Positions 51,757 to 60,931 are shown, counted from the stretch's first letter. The stretch: 64,000 bases of DNA from Amycolatopsis vastitatis (GCF_002234595.1 NZ_NMUL01000038.1:1-64000), one strand, 5' to 3'. Notes: generated by a model not told the origin, from the letters alone. Program-made: numbers and translations.

Positions 51757-52568
51757 GAAGAAGCCGCCTGATCGACAGCGCCGCCGAAGCGCCTGTCGCG
51801 CTTCGCGAACTCCAGGCAGGCGCGCCACAGGTGCGTCCGGTCGAAGTCCGGGAACAGCGTGTCCTGGTAGACCATTTCGGCGTAGGCCGACTGCCACAGC
51901 AGGAAGTTCGACGTCCGCTGCTCGCCCGAGGGCCGCAGGAAGAGGTCCACGTCCGGCATGTCCGGCTGGTACAGGTACTTCCCGATCGTCTTCTCGTTCA
52001 CCTTGTCCGGGTTCAGCTTCCCGTCGGCGACGTCCTGGGCGATCCGGCGCATGGCGTCGCCGAGCTCCGCGCGGCCGCCGTAGTTGACGCACATCGTCAT
52101 GTTCAGCGCCGTGTTGTGCTTGGTCTTCTCCTCGGCCGCCTGCAGCTCCTTGATGACCGAGGTCCACAGCTTCGGCCGCCGCCCGGCCCAGCGGATCCGC
52201 ACGCCGATCGAGCCGAGGTAGTCGACCTGGCGGCGGATGGTGTCGCGGTTGAAGCCCATCAGGAACCGCACCTCTTCGGGGCTGCGCTTCCAGTTCTCGG
52301 TCGAGAACGCGTACACCGAGAGCCACTTGACGCCCAGCTCCACCGCGCCGCTCGCGACGTCGATCATCACCGCTTCGCCGCGCTTGTGCCCCTCGATCCG
52401 CGGCAGGCCGCGCTGGTTGGCCCAGCGGCCGTTGCCGTCCATGACCAGCGCGACGTGCTTGGGCACCAGCTCGCGCGGGATCTCCGGCGGCTTGGCGCCG
52501 GAGGGGTGCGGATCCGGGGCCCGCAGCTCGGATCGCGACGCCTTGTTCTCGCGTCCCCTGCGCAGCAC
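51753..52568 (-). CDS. uppS: (2Z,6E)-polyprenyl diphosphate synthase (undecaprenyl/decaprenyl type)
   Basis: 271 residues from GTG 52568, GGGAGG six bases upstream. Cis-prenyltransferase making the lipid carrier for cell-wall synthesis. Catalytic Asp in ALVMDGNGRWANQRG near 45; SVYAFSTENWKRSPEEV, CVNYGGRAELGDAMR and DLFLRPSGEQRTSNFLLWQ are intact. Between recO and the YbjN gene, as in mycobacteria. Confidence 0.95.
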   Translation of the reverse strand: MLRRGRENKASRSELRAPDPHPSGAKPPEIPRELVPKHVALVMDGNGRWANQRGLPRIEGHKRGEAVMIDVASGAVELGVKWLSVYAFSTENWKRSPEEVRFLMGFNRDTIRRQVDYLGSIGVRIRWAGRRPKLWTSVIKELQAAEEKTKHNTALNMTMCVNYGGRAELGDAMRRIAQDVADGKLNPDKVNEKTIGKYLYQPDMPDVDLFLRPSGEQRTSNFLLWQSAYAEMVYQDTLFPDFDRTHLWRACLEFAKRDRRFGGAVDQAASS

Positions 52569-52627
52569 TGGGAGCCTCCCTGGATGGGTGAAACCGATCG
52601 GGTCCGACCCTACTGCCCGGACACCAC

Positions 52628-53434
52628 CTATCTTTCGGGGGTTCGGGTGGCGGAGCCCCCGGCTCGGGGCGAAGCCGCAGATATCACCGCCGCCTGCCGG
52701 GGGCGTCGCTCGACCAGGGGAAGGGACCGGAGCTGGCGTTCCAGATGCCACTGCAGGTGCGCCGCGACCAGGCCGCTCGCGTCCCGGCGGGTGCCGGGCA
52801 GGGTCGACTCGGCCAGCGGCCATTCGCCGTGCAGGAGGGCGGTGAGCAGGTCCAGGACCTCCGGGGCGGGGTGCACGCAGCCGGGGACGCGGCAGTCCTG
52901 GCACATCGAACCGCCGGCGGCGACGCTGAACGCGGTGTGCGGGCCCGGCAGGCCGCAGCGGGCGCACTCGGTGAGCGCGGGCGCCCAGCCGGCGTAGGAC
53001 ATCGCGCGGAGGAAGAAGGCGTCGAGCACCAGGGAGGAGTCGCGCTCCCCCGCGGCGAGCGCGCGCAACGCGCCGACGACGAGGAGGTACAGCTTGAGCA
53101 CCGGCTCGCCCTCTTCGGCCGAGAGCCGGTCCGCGGTTTCGGCGATCGCGCTGGCCGCGGTGTAGCTCTGGTAGTCGGCGACCAGTGGCAGCTGGAACGC
53201 GTCCACGGTCTCGACCTGGGTGATGACGTCGAGCGTGCGCCCGGTGTAGAACTGCACGTCGACGTGGCCGAACGGCTCCAGCCGGGCCCCGAAGCGCGAC
53301 GAGATGCGCCGCACGCCCTTCGCCACGGCGCGGACCTTGCCGTGCCGCCGCGTGAGCAGGGTGACGATCCGGTCGGCCTCACCCAGCTTGTGCGTGCGCA
53401 ACACCACCCCGGTGTCGCGGTAGAGGTTCACCAC
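52628..53434 (-). CDS. recO: DNA repair protein RecO
   Basis: 268 residues. OB-fold N-terminus (YRDTGVVLRTHKLGEADRIV) and a zinc motif CARCG...CQDC near 155-185. Loads RecA with RecF/RecR in recombinational repair. Start at GTG 53434 or the adjacent GTG 53431. Separated from uppS by 59 bases. Confidence 0.93.
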   Translation of the reverse strand: MVNLYRDTGVVLRTHKLGEADRIVTLLTRRHGKVRAVAKGVRRISSRFGARLEPFGHVDVQFYTGRTLDVITQVETVDAFQLPLVADYQSYTAASAIAETADRLSAEEGEPVLKLYLLVVGALRALAAGERDSSLVLDAFFLRAMSYAGWAPALTECARCGLPGPHTAFSVAAGGSMCQDCRVPGCVHPAPEVLDLLTALLHGEWPLAESTLPGTRRDASGLVAAHLQWHLERQLRSLPLVERRPRQAAVISAASPRAGGSATRTPER

Positions 53435-53483
53435 CCCGACATCGTCCCACTGTCGGGCGATGCCGGGGTGGACCGACCCGGGT

Positions 53484-53945
53484 TCAGCAGGAGTAGGTGG
53501 AGCAGTACGAGGGGATGGACGCGACCGCCGTGATCGAGACGATGATCATGATGATCGCGAAGATCCAGCCCAGCGCCCCGATGATGGTGGCGATCAGGCA
53601 GAGCGTGCGCGTGGTGTTGGAGGCCTGCTCCGCCATCGCGTAGTTGCCCTGCATCTTGTACGTCTTGACCTCGTTGGACTTCATGATCGCGAAGATCGCG
53701 AGGATCCACATGAGGAAGATGCAGCCGATCGCCCAGCCCTTGTACTCCTTGATGGCGTTGATGTCGCGGCCGGGACCGCCGTAGCCGGGGGCACCGTAGC
53801 CGGGCGCGCCGAAACCGCCGGTGGGCGGCTGGCCGTACGGCGCGGGCTGGCCGTAGGGCGCGGGCATGCCGCCGGACGGCGGGCCGTAACCGGGCTGCGG
53901 CGGCTGCTGACCGTAGGGCTGCTGCTGGCCGTAGGGATTGGTCAT
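53484..53945 (-). CDS. CD225/dispanin-family membrane protein (copy 1)
   Basis: 153 residues. Proline/glycine/glutamine-rich N-terminus of about 60 residues (PYGQQ and PYGQP repeats), then two membrane helices (GWAIGCIFLMWILAIFAIMK; LCLIATIIGALGWIFAIIMI) separated by a helix with KSNEVKTYKMQGNYAMAEQA, the dispanin signature. Ends with cysteines. Function in bacteria unknown; one of three in the cluster. Confidence 0.82.
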   Translation of the reverse strand: MTNPYGQQQPYGQQPPQPGYGPPSGGMPAPYGQPAPYGQPPTGGFGAPGYGAPGYGGPGRDINAIKEYKGWAIGCIFLMWILAIFAIMKSNEVKTYKMQGNYAMAEQASNTTRTLCLIATIIGALGWIFAIIMIIVSITAVASIPSYCSTYSC

Positions 53946-54010
53946 GAACTTCTACCCCAACTATGAGTGAACTTCCCCCGGGCAACCCCGGCGGTGTGCG
54001 GGACCGACTG

Positions 54011-55105
54011 TCAGTGCTGCGGCGGCTGGTCGGTCGGCGGCTGCTGCCCGTACTGGCCCGGCTGGAGCTTCTGGGTTTCCCCGGCCCCGCCCTGGCCTTC
54101 CGGACGCAGCATCTGGGTGCGCTCGGCCTGCTCGTCGAAGGCGGATCCGCCGCCGGCGTCCGGGCGGAGCATCTGGGTGCGCTCCGCCTGCTCGTCGAAG
54201 GCCGGGCCACCCGGCGGCGGGGTGGGCGGCTGCTGCCCGAAGCCACCGGGCTGCGGCGGCTGGCCGAACGCGCCCTGCTGCGGGGGCTGCCCGAACCCAC
54301 CGGACGGCGGCTGCTGGGGGAACCCGCCGGAGGACGGCTGCTGCGGGAAGCCACCCGAGGACGGCGGCTGACCGAACCCGCCCGGGGCGGGCTGGCCGAA
54401 GCCGCCGGACTGCGGCTGGCCGAACTGACCGGGCTGGCCGGGCTGCTGGCCCGGCGGCGGGTAACCACCGGCGAACGGCTGTGCGCCCGGCTGGCCGAAC
54501 GGGGCCTGGCCGGGAGCGGCCGACGCGTCGGCCTGCACCACCACGGAACTCACGATCTTGTCCGCGAACGTCTGGGTCTTGTCGTCCCACAGCGGCCACA
54601 GGAAGCCGAGGTAGCAGGGCAGGGCGTCGGCGATGTGGGCGAGGTCGCGGAGGAAGGCCGTGCCCACGCCGACCGGCTGCCCGGTCTGCTCGGAGACCAG
54701 CTTGATCCCGAGGACGCGCTTGCCGAGGGACTGGCCGGTGTTGCCCTGCTGGATCCACCGGTTGTAGATGGACCAGCCCAGGCCCGCGAGCGCGCCGAGG
54801 CCGTACAGGAGGCCGCCGACGGTCCGCGCGCCGCTGGCCGTCAGCACGAGCGCCAGGAGGTCGAGGACCAGCACCGGGGAGATGTCGATCAGGTAGGCAC
54901 CGGCGCGCTGCCCCCAGTTCGCGTAGTTCCGCGGCGGACCGAAGGGACTGCCCTGCTGGCCGAACTGCGCGGGCTGCCCGAACGGTGCCTGCTGCCCGTA
55001 GGGCCCGGGCTGGCCGTACGGCGCCTGGCCCGGCTGCGGCTGTCCGAACGGCTGCTGGCCGCCGGGCTGCTGCCCGAAGGACTGCTGGCCGTAGGGATCG
55101 GTCAT
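54011..55105 (-). CDS. RDD-family membrane protein with disordered tails
   Basis: 364 residues from ATG 55105. A Gln/Gly/Pro-rich N-terminus (about 1-60), an RDD domain with three to four helices at about 68-195 (RAGAYLIDISPVLVLDLLAL, GKRVLGIKLVSEQTGQPVG), then a long low-complexity tail with SSGGFPQQP repeats and two copies of FDEQAERTQMLRP near the end, plus ETQKLQP. The repeated TQ-containing motifs look like phosphothreonine/FHA recognition sites (inference). Neighbours are dispanins. Confidence 0.78.
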   Translation of the reverse strand: MTDPYGQQSFGQQPGGQQPFGQPQPGQAPYGQPGPYGQQAPFGQPAQFGQQGSPFGPPRNYANWGQRAGAYLIDISPVLVLDLLALVLTASGARTVGGLLYGLGALAGLGWSIYNRWIQQGNTGQSLGKRVLGIKLVSEQTGQPVGVGTAFLRDLAHIADALPCYLGFLWPLWDDKTQTFADKIVSSVVVQADASAAPGQAPFGQPGAQPFAGGYPPPGQQPGQPGQFGQPQSGGFGQPAPGGFGQPPSSGGFPQQPSSGGFPQQPPSGGFGQPPQQGAFGQPPQPGGFGQQPPTPPPGGPAFDEQAERTQMLRPDAGGGSAFDEQAERTQMLRPEGQGGAGETQKLQPGQYGQQPPTDQPPQH

Positions 55106-55275
55106 TGGGTCTCCCCCTCGCTGGTCAACTCCGCCGCACACCCGTGCGTACGGCGCGGTCCGCGGGAGCGTACTCCGTTCGGGTACGGCCGCGCTGCCCA
55201 GGCATCAGCTGTCCGGGTGAATCGCACGCGTGGCTCCGACGCGGGAACCGGCGCGCCGGTTCCCGACCGTCCGAA

Positions 55276-55731
55276 TCAGACGTGCAGGGCCGTGAACGGC
55301 GCGAACGGCAGGTTGCGGATGACGAACCAGACGACGAACACCACGGAAAAAACCAGGGGCGTCCAGCGCCAGTGCAGCCAGCTGATCACCGCGCGCCCGC
55401 GCAGCCGTCCGGTGGTCCACGCGACCATGCTCCACACGAACAGGAGCACGACCACAAAGGACACGGCGTTGTAGTGCAGGGCCGCCGGGATGTCGCCGTG
55501 CATCAGGCTGTAGGCCATCCGCATGCCGCCACAGCCCGGGCAGTCGATGCCGAAGAGTGCCTTGGTCGGGCACACCGGCAGGAACCCGCCGGGGGTGGTC
55601 GGGTCGCCGGCCCAGACGACCGCGCAGCAGACGCCCAGCCCGGCGACGACGGCCAGCGGCGGCGCGAGCGCCCGCAGCCTGGCCTTCGCGCCGCGGGCGG
55701 GGATTCCCGTGTAGACGGTCGCGGTGGTCAT
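55276..55731 (-). CDS. DUF2752 membrane protein
   Basis: 151 residues. Three to four membrane helices; the family core FGIDCPGCGGMRMAYSLMHG is complete. The ATG at 55731 overlaps the upstream dispanin stop by ATGA, so the two are co-translated. Function unknown. The 55106-55275 interval before the RDD gene shows no gene. Confidence 0.82.
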   Translation of the reverse strand: MTTATVYTGIPARGAKARLRALAPPLAVVAGLGVCCAVVWAGDPTTPGGFLPVCPTKALFGIDCPGCGGMRMAYSLMHGDIPAALHYNAVSFVVVLLFVWSMVAWTTGRLRGRAVISWLHWRWTPLVFSVVFVVWFVIRNLPFAPFTALHV

Positions 55732-56072
55732 CTCGGCAACCACGCCGCCGTCCCGACGAGAACGACGAAGAAAACGACGTAGAGCAGCAGGAGGATCCCC
55801 GTCGCGATGGCCGACCACATCGCCCACTTGCGGGCGTCGGCGGCGGCCTTGTGCGCCTCGGCGTGGTAGCCCTGGAACCAGAGTGAACTGACCTGGCTGG
55901 ACTTCACGATCGAGACGACACCCAGGGGCAGGCAGCACAACACGGTGGTCAGGATCGCCCACACCATGTTGTTGTCCGGCGGCGGCCCGTAGTTCGGGGG
56001 CGGGTAGCCGTAGCCATAGCCGGGAGGCGGCCCGCCCGGGGGCGGGTACGGCGGCGGGTACTGGTCGGTCAC
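55728..56072 (-). CDS. CD225/dispanin-family membrane protein (copy 2)
   Basis: 114 residues from GTG 56072. Short YPPP-rich N-terminus, helix 1 MVWAILTTVLCCLPLGVVSI, linker VKSSQVSSLWFQGYHAEAHK, helix 2 LLLYVVFFVVLVGTAAW. CCLPLGVVSI is the conserved intramembrane motif. Start of a tight pair with the DUF2752 gene. Confidence 0.85.
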   Translation of the reverse strand: MTDQYPPPYPPPGGPPPGYGYGYPPPNYGPPPDNNMVWAILTTVLCCLPLGVVSIVKSSQVSSLWFQGYHAEAHKAAADARKWAMWSAIATGILLLLYVVFFVVLVGTAAWLPR

Positions 56073-56098
56073 CGGGGTCCTCCTGCTGCTCGGCTACG

Positions 56099-56464
56099 TC
56101 AGTAACGCGGCGTGGTGCCGAACGTGAAGACGCCGGCGAACGAGAGGATGGCCACCAGGACGATCCACGCGACGCCGACACAGGCGGAGATGATCGCCCA
56201 CTTCTTCGCGGAGTTGGCGGTCTCCTGCGCCGCGGCGTGCTGGCCCTGCGCCCAAAGCCCGTTCACCTTCGCGGCCTGCACGATCGACACGACGCCGAAC
56301 GGGAGGCAGCAGAAGAGGGTGGTGAGGATGGCCCAGACGAGGTTGTTGCTCGGCGGCGGCCCCGGCTGGTAGCCACCCGGCTGACCGCCGGGGTAGTTCG
56401 GCTGCCCACCGGGCTGGTTCGGCTGGTCGCCGGGGTAGTTGGGCATGCCCTGGCTGTCGGTCAT
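56099..56464 (-). CDS. CD225/dispanin-family membrane protein (copy 3)
   Basis: 121 residues. N-terminal PGGQPNYPGGQP repeats, then LVWAILTTLFCCLPFGVVSI, the linker VQAAKVNGLWAQGQHAAAQE and a second helix. Very close to copy 2, so a local duplication. First gene of the group; the 56465-56642 gap before era likely holds the promoter. Confidence 0.85.
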   Translation of the reverse strand: MTDSQGMPNYPGDQPNQPGGQPNYPGGQPGGYQPGPPPSNNLVWAILTTLFCCLPFGVVSIVQAAKVNGLWAQGQHAAAQETANSAKKWAIISACVGVAWIVLVAILSFAGVFTFGTTPRY

Positions 56465-56642
56465 GGTCGGTTGTTCCCCTTCGTCGTGCTCCTTGGACGA
56501 CCACCGGGTCCGCTGCCGCCCCGACCGGCCGCGGTGTGGTCGAAGCCGCGACTGTAGGGGGCCGGAGGGCCGCGCGTCCGGCGTTTCCTCCCGCCGCGAC
56601 CGAAATGAGATCAGGAATTCTTCCGCCGGGGGAACTCGCAGG

Positions 56643-57539
56643 TCAGAAGCCGAGCCGGCGGAGCTGGCGGGGGTCGCGCTGCCAGTCCTTGGCCACCTTG
56701 ATGTGCAGGTCGAGGTAGACCTTCGAGCCGAGCAGCCGCTCGATGTGCTTGCGGGCGGTCGCGCCGACCTCGCGCAGCCGTTCGCCCTTGTGCCCCAGGA
56801 TGATCCCCTTCTGGCTGGGGCGTTCGACGTAGAGGAACGCGTGCACGTCGATCAGGTCGTCGCGGCCTTCGCGGGGCAGCATCTCCTCGACGGTGACGGC
56901 GATCGAGTGCGGCAGCTCGTCGCGGACGCCTTCCAGCGCGGCCTCGCGGATCAGCTCGGCGACCAGGGTCTGCTCGGGTTCGTCGGTGAGCTCGCCGCCG
57001 GGGTAGAGCTGCGGGCCCTCGGGCAGCCGCTGGACCAGCAGGTCGGCCAGGGTGCCGACCTGGAATCCGTCCACTGCGGACACTGGGACGAGCTCGGCGA
57101 ACTCCATCACCTCCTGCAGGGCGAGCAGCTGCTCGGCGACCTGCTGGGGCTGGACGAGGTCGGTCTTGGTGACGATGCCGATCACCGGGGTTCGCTTGGC
57201 GATCTTCGCGAGTTCGGCGGCGATGAACTTGTCGCCGGGGCCGATCTTCTCGTTCGCCGGCACGCAGAAGCCGACGACGTCCACTTCGGACCACGTCGTG
57301 TGGACGATGTCGTTGAGCCGCTCGCCGAGCAGGGTGCGGGGGCGGTGCAGGCCGGGCGTGTCGATGAGGACGAGCTGGGCGTCCTCGCGGTGCACGATGC
57401 CGCGGATGGCGTGCCGGGTGGTCTGCGGCTTGCTGGAGGTGATCGCGACCTTGGTGCCGACGAGGGCGTTGGTGAGCGTCGACTTGCCGGCGTTGGGGCG
57501 GCCGACGAAGCAGGCGAAGCCGGAGCGGTGCTCGGTCAT
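56643..57539 (-). CDS. era: GTPase Era
   Basis: 298 residues. Ribosome-assembly GTPase acting on 16S rRNA. G1 GRPNAGKSTLTNAL near 13, G3 DTPGLH near 58, G4 TKTD near 123, and a C-terminal KH domain (KGIILGHKGERLREVGATAR). GTP site intact. ATG 57539 overlaps the upstream gene's stop by ATGA. Confidence 0.96.
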   Translation of the reverse strand: MTEHRSGFACFVGRPNAGKSTLTNALVGTKVAITSSKPQTTRHAIRGIVHREDAQLVLIDTPGLHRPRTLLGERLNDIVHTTWSEVDVVGFCVPANEKIGPGDKFIAAELAKIAKRTPVIGIVTKTDLVQPQQVAEQLLALQEVMEFAELVPVSAVDGFQVGTLADLLVQRLPEGPQLYPGGELTDEPEQTLVAELIREAALEGVRDELPHSIAVTVEEMLPREGRDDLIDVHAFLYVERPSQKGIILGHKGERLREVGATARKHIERLLGSKVYLDLHIKVAKDWQRDPRQLRRLGF

Positions 57540-57874
57540 CGGGTGAGCACCTCGAGGACTTCGCCGTTCGGGTCGGCGAGGATGATCGGCGCGTACTTCG
57601 CGAGGTCGCGAACCGCGTGCACGGACGCTCCCTTGAGCAGGCCCTGGTCGGTGACGACGGCGGCGGCTTCGATGCCTTCGGCGCCGCTGGAGAGGGCGGC
57701 GGCGACCGCGGCCTGGAGCGCGGTGAGCTTGAACGAGGGCTGGTCGACCGTGCCGGCGGCGTAGGTGCGGCCGTCGGTGTCGCGGACCGCGGCGCCTTCG
57801 GCGGCCTGGATGCGGGCGCGCGAAGACCGGGCCAGCGTGACCAGTTTCTGGTCGTCGGCCTCGAGGTCAGGCAT
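57536..57874 (-). CDS. Cytidine-deaminase-like protein lacking zinc ligands
   Basis: 112 residues with the overall cytidine-deaminase fold (LVTLARSSRARIQAAEGAAV, KLTALQAAVAAALSSGAEGI, YAPIILADPNGEVLEVLT). The catalytic HAE/CAE and PCxxC motifs are absent, so deamination is not expected. Between era and the CBS protein, overlapping both by a few bases, as the corresponding mycobacterial gene does. Confidence 0.75.
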   Translation of the reverse strand: MPDLEADDQKLVTLARSSRARIQAAEGAAVRDTDGRTYAAGTVDQPSFKLTALQAAVAAALSSGAEGIEAAAVVTDQGLLKGASVHAVRDLAKYAPIILADPNGEVLEVLTR

Positions 57875-59210
57875 GTTCGACGCTCCTGTCGCGTTCGTCG
57901 GGGTGGGGCAGGCGGGTCCGGCGGCGCGTCCGGTCGACGGGGTCCGTCATCGCTTCGGCGTCGGCCGGGTGCACGACCACGGTGGTGATGCGCATGCGGC
58001 CGCGCCGGTCCTTGCCCCCTTCGGCGAACAGCCGAAGGCCGGCGACCTCGGCTTCGGCCCCCGGCAGCGGGACCCTACCCAGTCGTTCCGCGAGCAGCCC
58101 GCCCACGGTCTCCACGTCGTGGTCTTCGAGGTCGATGGCGAACAGCTCGCCCAGGTCGTCGACGCTCATCCGGGACGACACGCGGACGGCGCCGTCGTCG
58201 AGCTCCTCGACTTCGGGGCGCTCGTCGCCGTCGGATTCGTCGGTGATCTCGCCGACGATCTCCTCGAGGACGTCTTCGATGGTCAGCAGGCCCGCCGTGC
58301 CGCCGTACTCGTCGACGGCGATCGCCATGTGGTTGTGCGAGCGCTGCATCTCCTTGAGCAGCTCGTCGAGCCGTTTGGAATCGGGGACGAAGGAGGCCGG
58401 GTTCATCACGGCGGTGACGAGCGTGCTCGGCCCGTCGGGGTCGAGGTAGGCCGCCATGAGGTCCTTGATGTTGACGACGCCCGCGATGTCGTCGACGGAC
58501 TCGTCGATCACCGGCAGCCGGGTGAAGCCGGTGCGCAGGGCCAGCGCCAGTGCCTGCCGGACGGTCTTGGTGCGCTCGATCCAGACGATCTCGGTGCGCG
58601 GCACCATGACCTCGCGCGCGACGGTGTCGCCGAGCTCGAACACCGAGTGGATCATCTCGCGTTCGGAGTCCTCGACGACGCCGCGTTCCTGGGCGAGGTC
58701 GACGAGCTCCCGCAGCTCGACCTCGGAGGTGAACGGGCCTTCGCGGAAGCCCTGGCCGGGGGTGATGGCGTTACCGATGAGGATGAGCAGCCGGGACAGC
58801 GGGCCGAGGACCGAGCCGAGGACGCGGACGGGCCCGGCGACGTAGCGCCCGATGCGGTAGGGGTGCTGGCGGCCGAGGGTGCGGGGGCCGACGCCGATGA
58901 GGACGTAGCTGACGACGACCATGACGACGGCGGCGACGAACACGGCGAGGCCCAAGGGCGCCAGCCGGGTGCCGACGAACACCGTGACCAGCACGGTCGC
59001 GGTGAGCTCGCAGCCGAGGCGGAGCAGGAGCAGCAGGTTGATGTGCCGCCGTCGTTCGGCGACGACGGCGGCGAGGTGGCTCGCGCCGGGCAGGCCGAGC
59101 CGGGCGAGTCCTTCGGCCCGGGCCTGCGAGACGCTGCTGATGGCCGCGTCGGCCGCCGCGAACACGCCGGCCAGCAGGACGAGCGCGATCGCGAAGAGGA
59201 GCTGGTCCAT
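57867..59210 (-). CDS. CNNM/CorC-type membrane protein with CBS pair
   Basis: 447 residues. N-terminal DUF21-like domain with three to four helices (LFAIALVLLAGVFAAADAAI, LGLAVFVAAVVMVVVSYVLI), two CBS domains at about 210-330 (VMVPRTEIVWIERTKTVRQA, MAIAVDEYGGTAGLLTIEDV) and a CorC_HlyC domain. Probable magnesium/cobalt efflux or sensing. Four bases or so overlap with the deaminase-like gene; ybeY is just upstream. Confidence 0.88.
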   Translation of the reverse strand: MDQLLFAIALVLLAGVFAAADAAISSVSQARAEGLARLGLPGASHLAAVVAERRRHINLLLLLRLGCELTATVLVTVFVGTRLAPLGLAVFVAAVVMVVVSYVLIGVGPRTLGRQHPYRIGRYVAGPVRVLGSVLGPLSRLLILIGNAITPGQGFREGPFTSEVELRELVDLAQERGVVEDSEREMIHSVFELGDTVAREVMVPRTEIVWIERTKTVRQALALALRTGFTRLPVIDESVDDIAGVVNIKDLMAAYLDPDGPSTLVTAVMNPASFVPDSKRLDELLKEMQRSHNHMAIAVDEYGGTAGLLTIEDVLEEIVGEITDESDGDERPEVEELDDGAVRVSSRMSVDDLGELFAIDLEDHDVETVGGLLAERLGRVPLPGAEAEVAGLRLFAEGGKDRRGRMRITTVVVHPADAEAMTDPVDRTRRRTRLPHPDERDRSVEHA

Positions 59211-59219
59211 GGCTGGCGC

Positions 59220-59780
59220 CTAGGGCGTTTCCCCGGCCGGTGGTTCGGCGGCGGCGTCGAGCCCCGCGATGCCGAGGACGCGGTCGTCGGTGCTGCGCTG
59301 GGCGTCCCGCTTCTCCAGGGCGGCGACGGCCTCCTGGTACTCGGCGAGGATGCGCTTCTGGAGGGCGAACATCTCGCGTTCCTCGGCGGGTTCGGCGTGG
59401 TCGTAGCCGAGCAGGTGGAGGCAGCCGTGGACGGTGAGCAGGTGCAGCTCGTCGATGAGCGAGTGGCCCGCGGTCTTGGCCTGGTCCTTGGCGAACGCCG
59501 GGCAGAGCACGATGTCCCCGAGCAGCGCCGGGGACGCGTCGGGCGCGTCCGGGCGGCGGGAGGAGTCGAGCTCGTCCATCGGGAAGGCCATGACGTCGGT
59601 GGGCCCGGGCAGGTCCATCCAGCGTTCGTGGAGGTCTTCCATGACGTCGAGGGTGACCAGCAGGATGGACAGCTCGGCGAGCGGGCTGACCTCCATCTTG
59701 TCGAGGGCGTAGCGCGCGGCGGAGACGATGGACGTCTCGTCGACGTCGACGCCGGACTCGTTGGCGATTTCGATGCTCAC
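59220..59780 (-). CDS. ybeY: Endoribonuclease YbeY (rRNA maturation factor)
   Basis: 186 residues from GTG 59780, overlapping phoH by GTGA. The zinc-binding motif HGCLHLLGYDH near 115 is complete, as are PTDVMAFPMD and LGDIVLCP. Processes 16S rRNA 3' ends and acts in ribosome quality control. The C-terminal extension of about 30 residues is longer than in E. coli, as usual for actinobacteria. Confidence 0.94.
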   Translation of the reverse strand: MSIEIANESGVDVDETSIVSAARYALDKMEVSPLAELSILLVTLDVMEDLHERWMDLPGPTDVMAFPMDELDSSRRPDAPDASPALLGDIVLCPAFAKDQAKTAGHSLIDELHLLTVHGCLHLLGYDHAEPAEEREMFALQKRILAEYQEAVAALEKRDAQRSTDDRVLGIAGLDAAAEPPAGETP

Positions 59781-60844
59781 CGCCGGTTGCCCTTCCAGCC
59801 GTCGGTCTGCTGGGCGTCCTGCACGGCCTGCCACTTCTCGTAGGCGTCGACGATGCTCGCGACGAGCCGGTGCCGGACGACGTCCTGGCTGGTGAGCTCG
59901 GCGAAGTGGAGGTCCTCGACGCCGGTGAGGATGTCGCGGACGACACGGAGGCCGCTGCGCTGCCCGCTGGGCAGGTCGACCTGGGTGATGTCGCCGGTGA
60001 CGACGATCTTGGACCCGAAGCCGAGCCGGGTGAGGAACATCTTCATCTGCTCGGGCGTGGTGTTCTGGGCCTCGTCGAGGATGATGAAGGCGTCGTTCAG
60101 CGTCCGGCCGCGCATGTAGGCGAGCGGCGCGATCTCGATGGTGCCGGCCTGCATGAGCCGCGGGATCGACTCGGGCTCGACCATGTCGTGCAGCGCGTCG
60201 TACAGCGGCCGCAGGTAGGGGTCGATCTTCTCGTTCAGGGTGCCGGGCAGGTACCCGAGGCGCTCGCCGGCCTCGACGGCCGGGCGGGTCAGCACGATGC
60301 GCGTGACCTGCTTGGCCTGCAGGGCCTGGACGGCTTTCGCCATGGCCAGGTACGTCTTGCCGGTACCGGCGGGGCCGATGCCGAAGACGACGGTGTGCTT
60401 GTCGATGGCGTCGACGTAGCGCTTCTGGTTGAGCGTCTTGGGCCGGATGGTCTTGCCGCGGCGGGAGACGATGTTGAGGCTGAGGACCTCGGCCGGCGAG
60501 GCGTCGCCGGTGGAGAGCATGCCGACGGTGCGGCGGACGGTGTCGGGCCCGACCTGCTGGCCGCCGTCGGCGAGCTGCACGAGCTCGGCGAAGACGCGTT
60601 CGGCGAACGCGACGTCGGCAGGCGTGCCGGTCAGGGTGACTTCGTTGCCGCGAACGTGCACGTCGGCGCCGAGGAGCTCCTCGGCGACGCGCAGGTTCTC
60701 GTCGCGGGAGCCGAGCAGGCTGAGGGCGGCGGCATCGGGGATGGGGAACCGGGACTGCGCAGCTTGGACGGCGGCATCCTCGGTCTTGGCGACGTCCCCG
60801 GGGACGTCGGGTCGGGCGGCTCCACCCGGTACGGTTCCGGCCAC
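59777..60844 (-). CDS. phoH: PhoH-like ATPase
   Basis: 355 residues from GTG 60844; a longer start at 60907 is possible. A KH-like N-terminal domain (LLGADVHVRGNEVTLTG) precedes the ATPase: Walker A GIGPAGTGKTYLAM near 145, Walker B AFIILDEAQN near 240. Often paired with YbeY, suggesting RNA metabolism. Complete. Confidence 0.92.
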   Translation of the reverse strand: MAGTVPGGAARPDVPGDVAKTEDAAVQAAQSRFPIPDAAALSLLGSRDENLRVAEELLGADVHVRGNEVTLTGTPADVAFAERVFAELVQLADGGQQVGPDTVRRTVGMLSTGDASPAEVLSLNIVSRRGKTIRPKTLNQKRYVDAIDKHTVVFGIGPAGTGKTYLAMAKAVQALQAKQVTRIVLTRPAVEAGERLGYLPGTLNEKIDPYLRPLYDALHDMVEPESIPRLMQAGTIEIAPLAYMRGRTLNDAFIILDEAQNTTPEQMKMFLTRLGFGSKIVVTGDITQVDLPSGQRSGLRVVRDILTGVEDLHFAELTSQDVVRHRLVASIVDAYEKWQAVQDAQQTDGWKGNRR

Positions 60845-60931
60845 GTGGCCTCGGCCCTGCTTTCTCGGTGAGGGACTACGGACCCCACCGATGCTACTGG
60901 CACCCACCGACAGAACGCAGACGGGTTTCGC

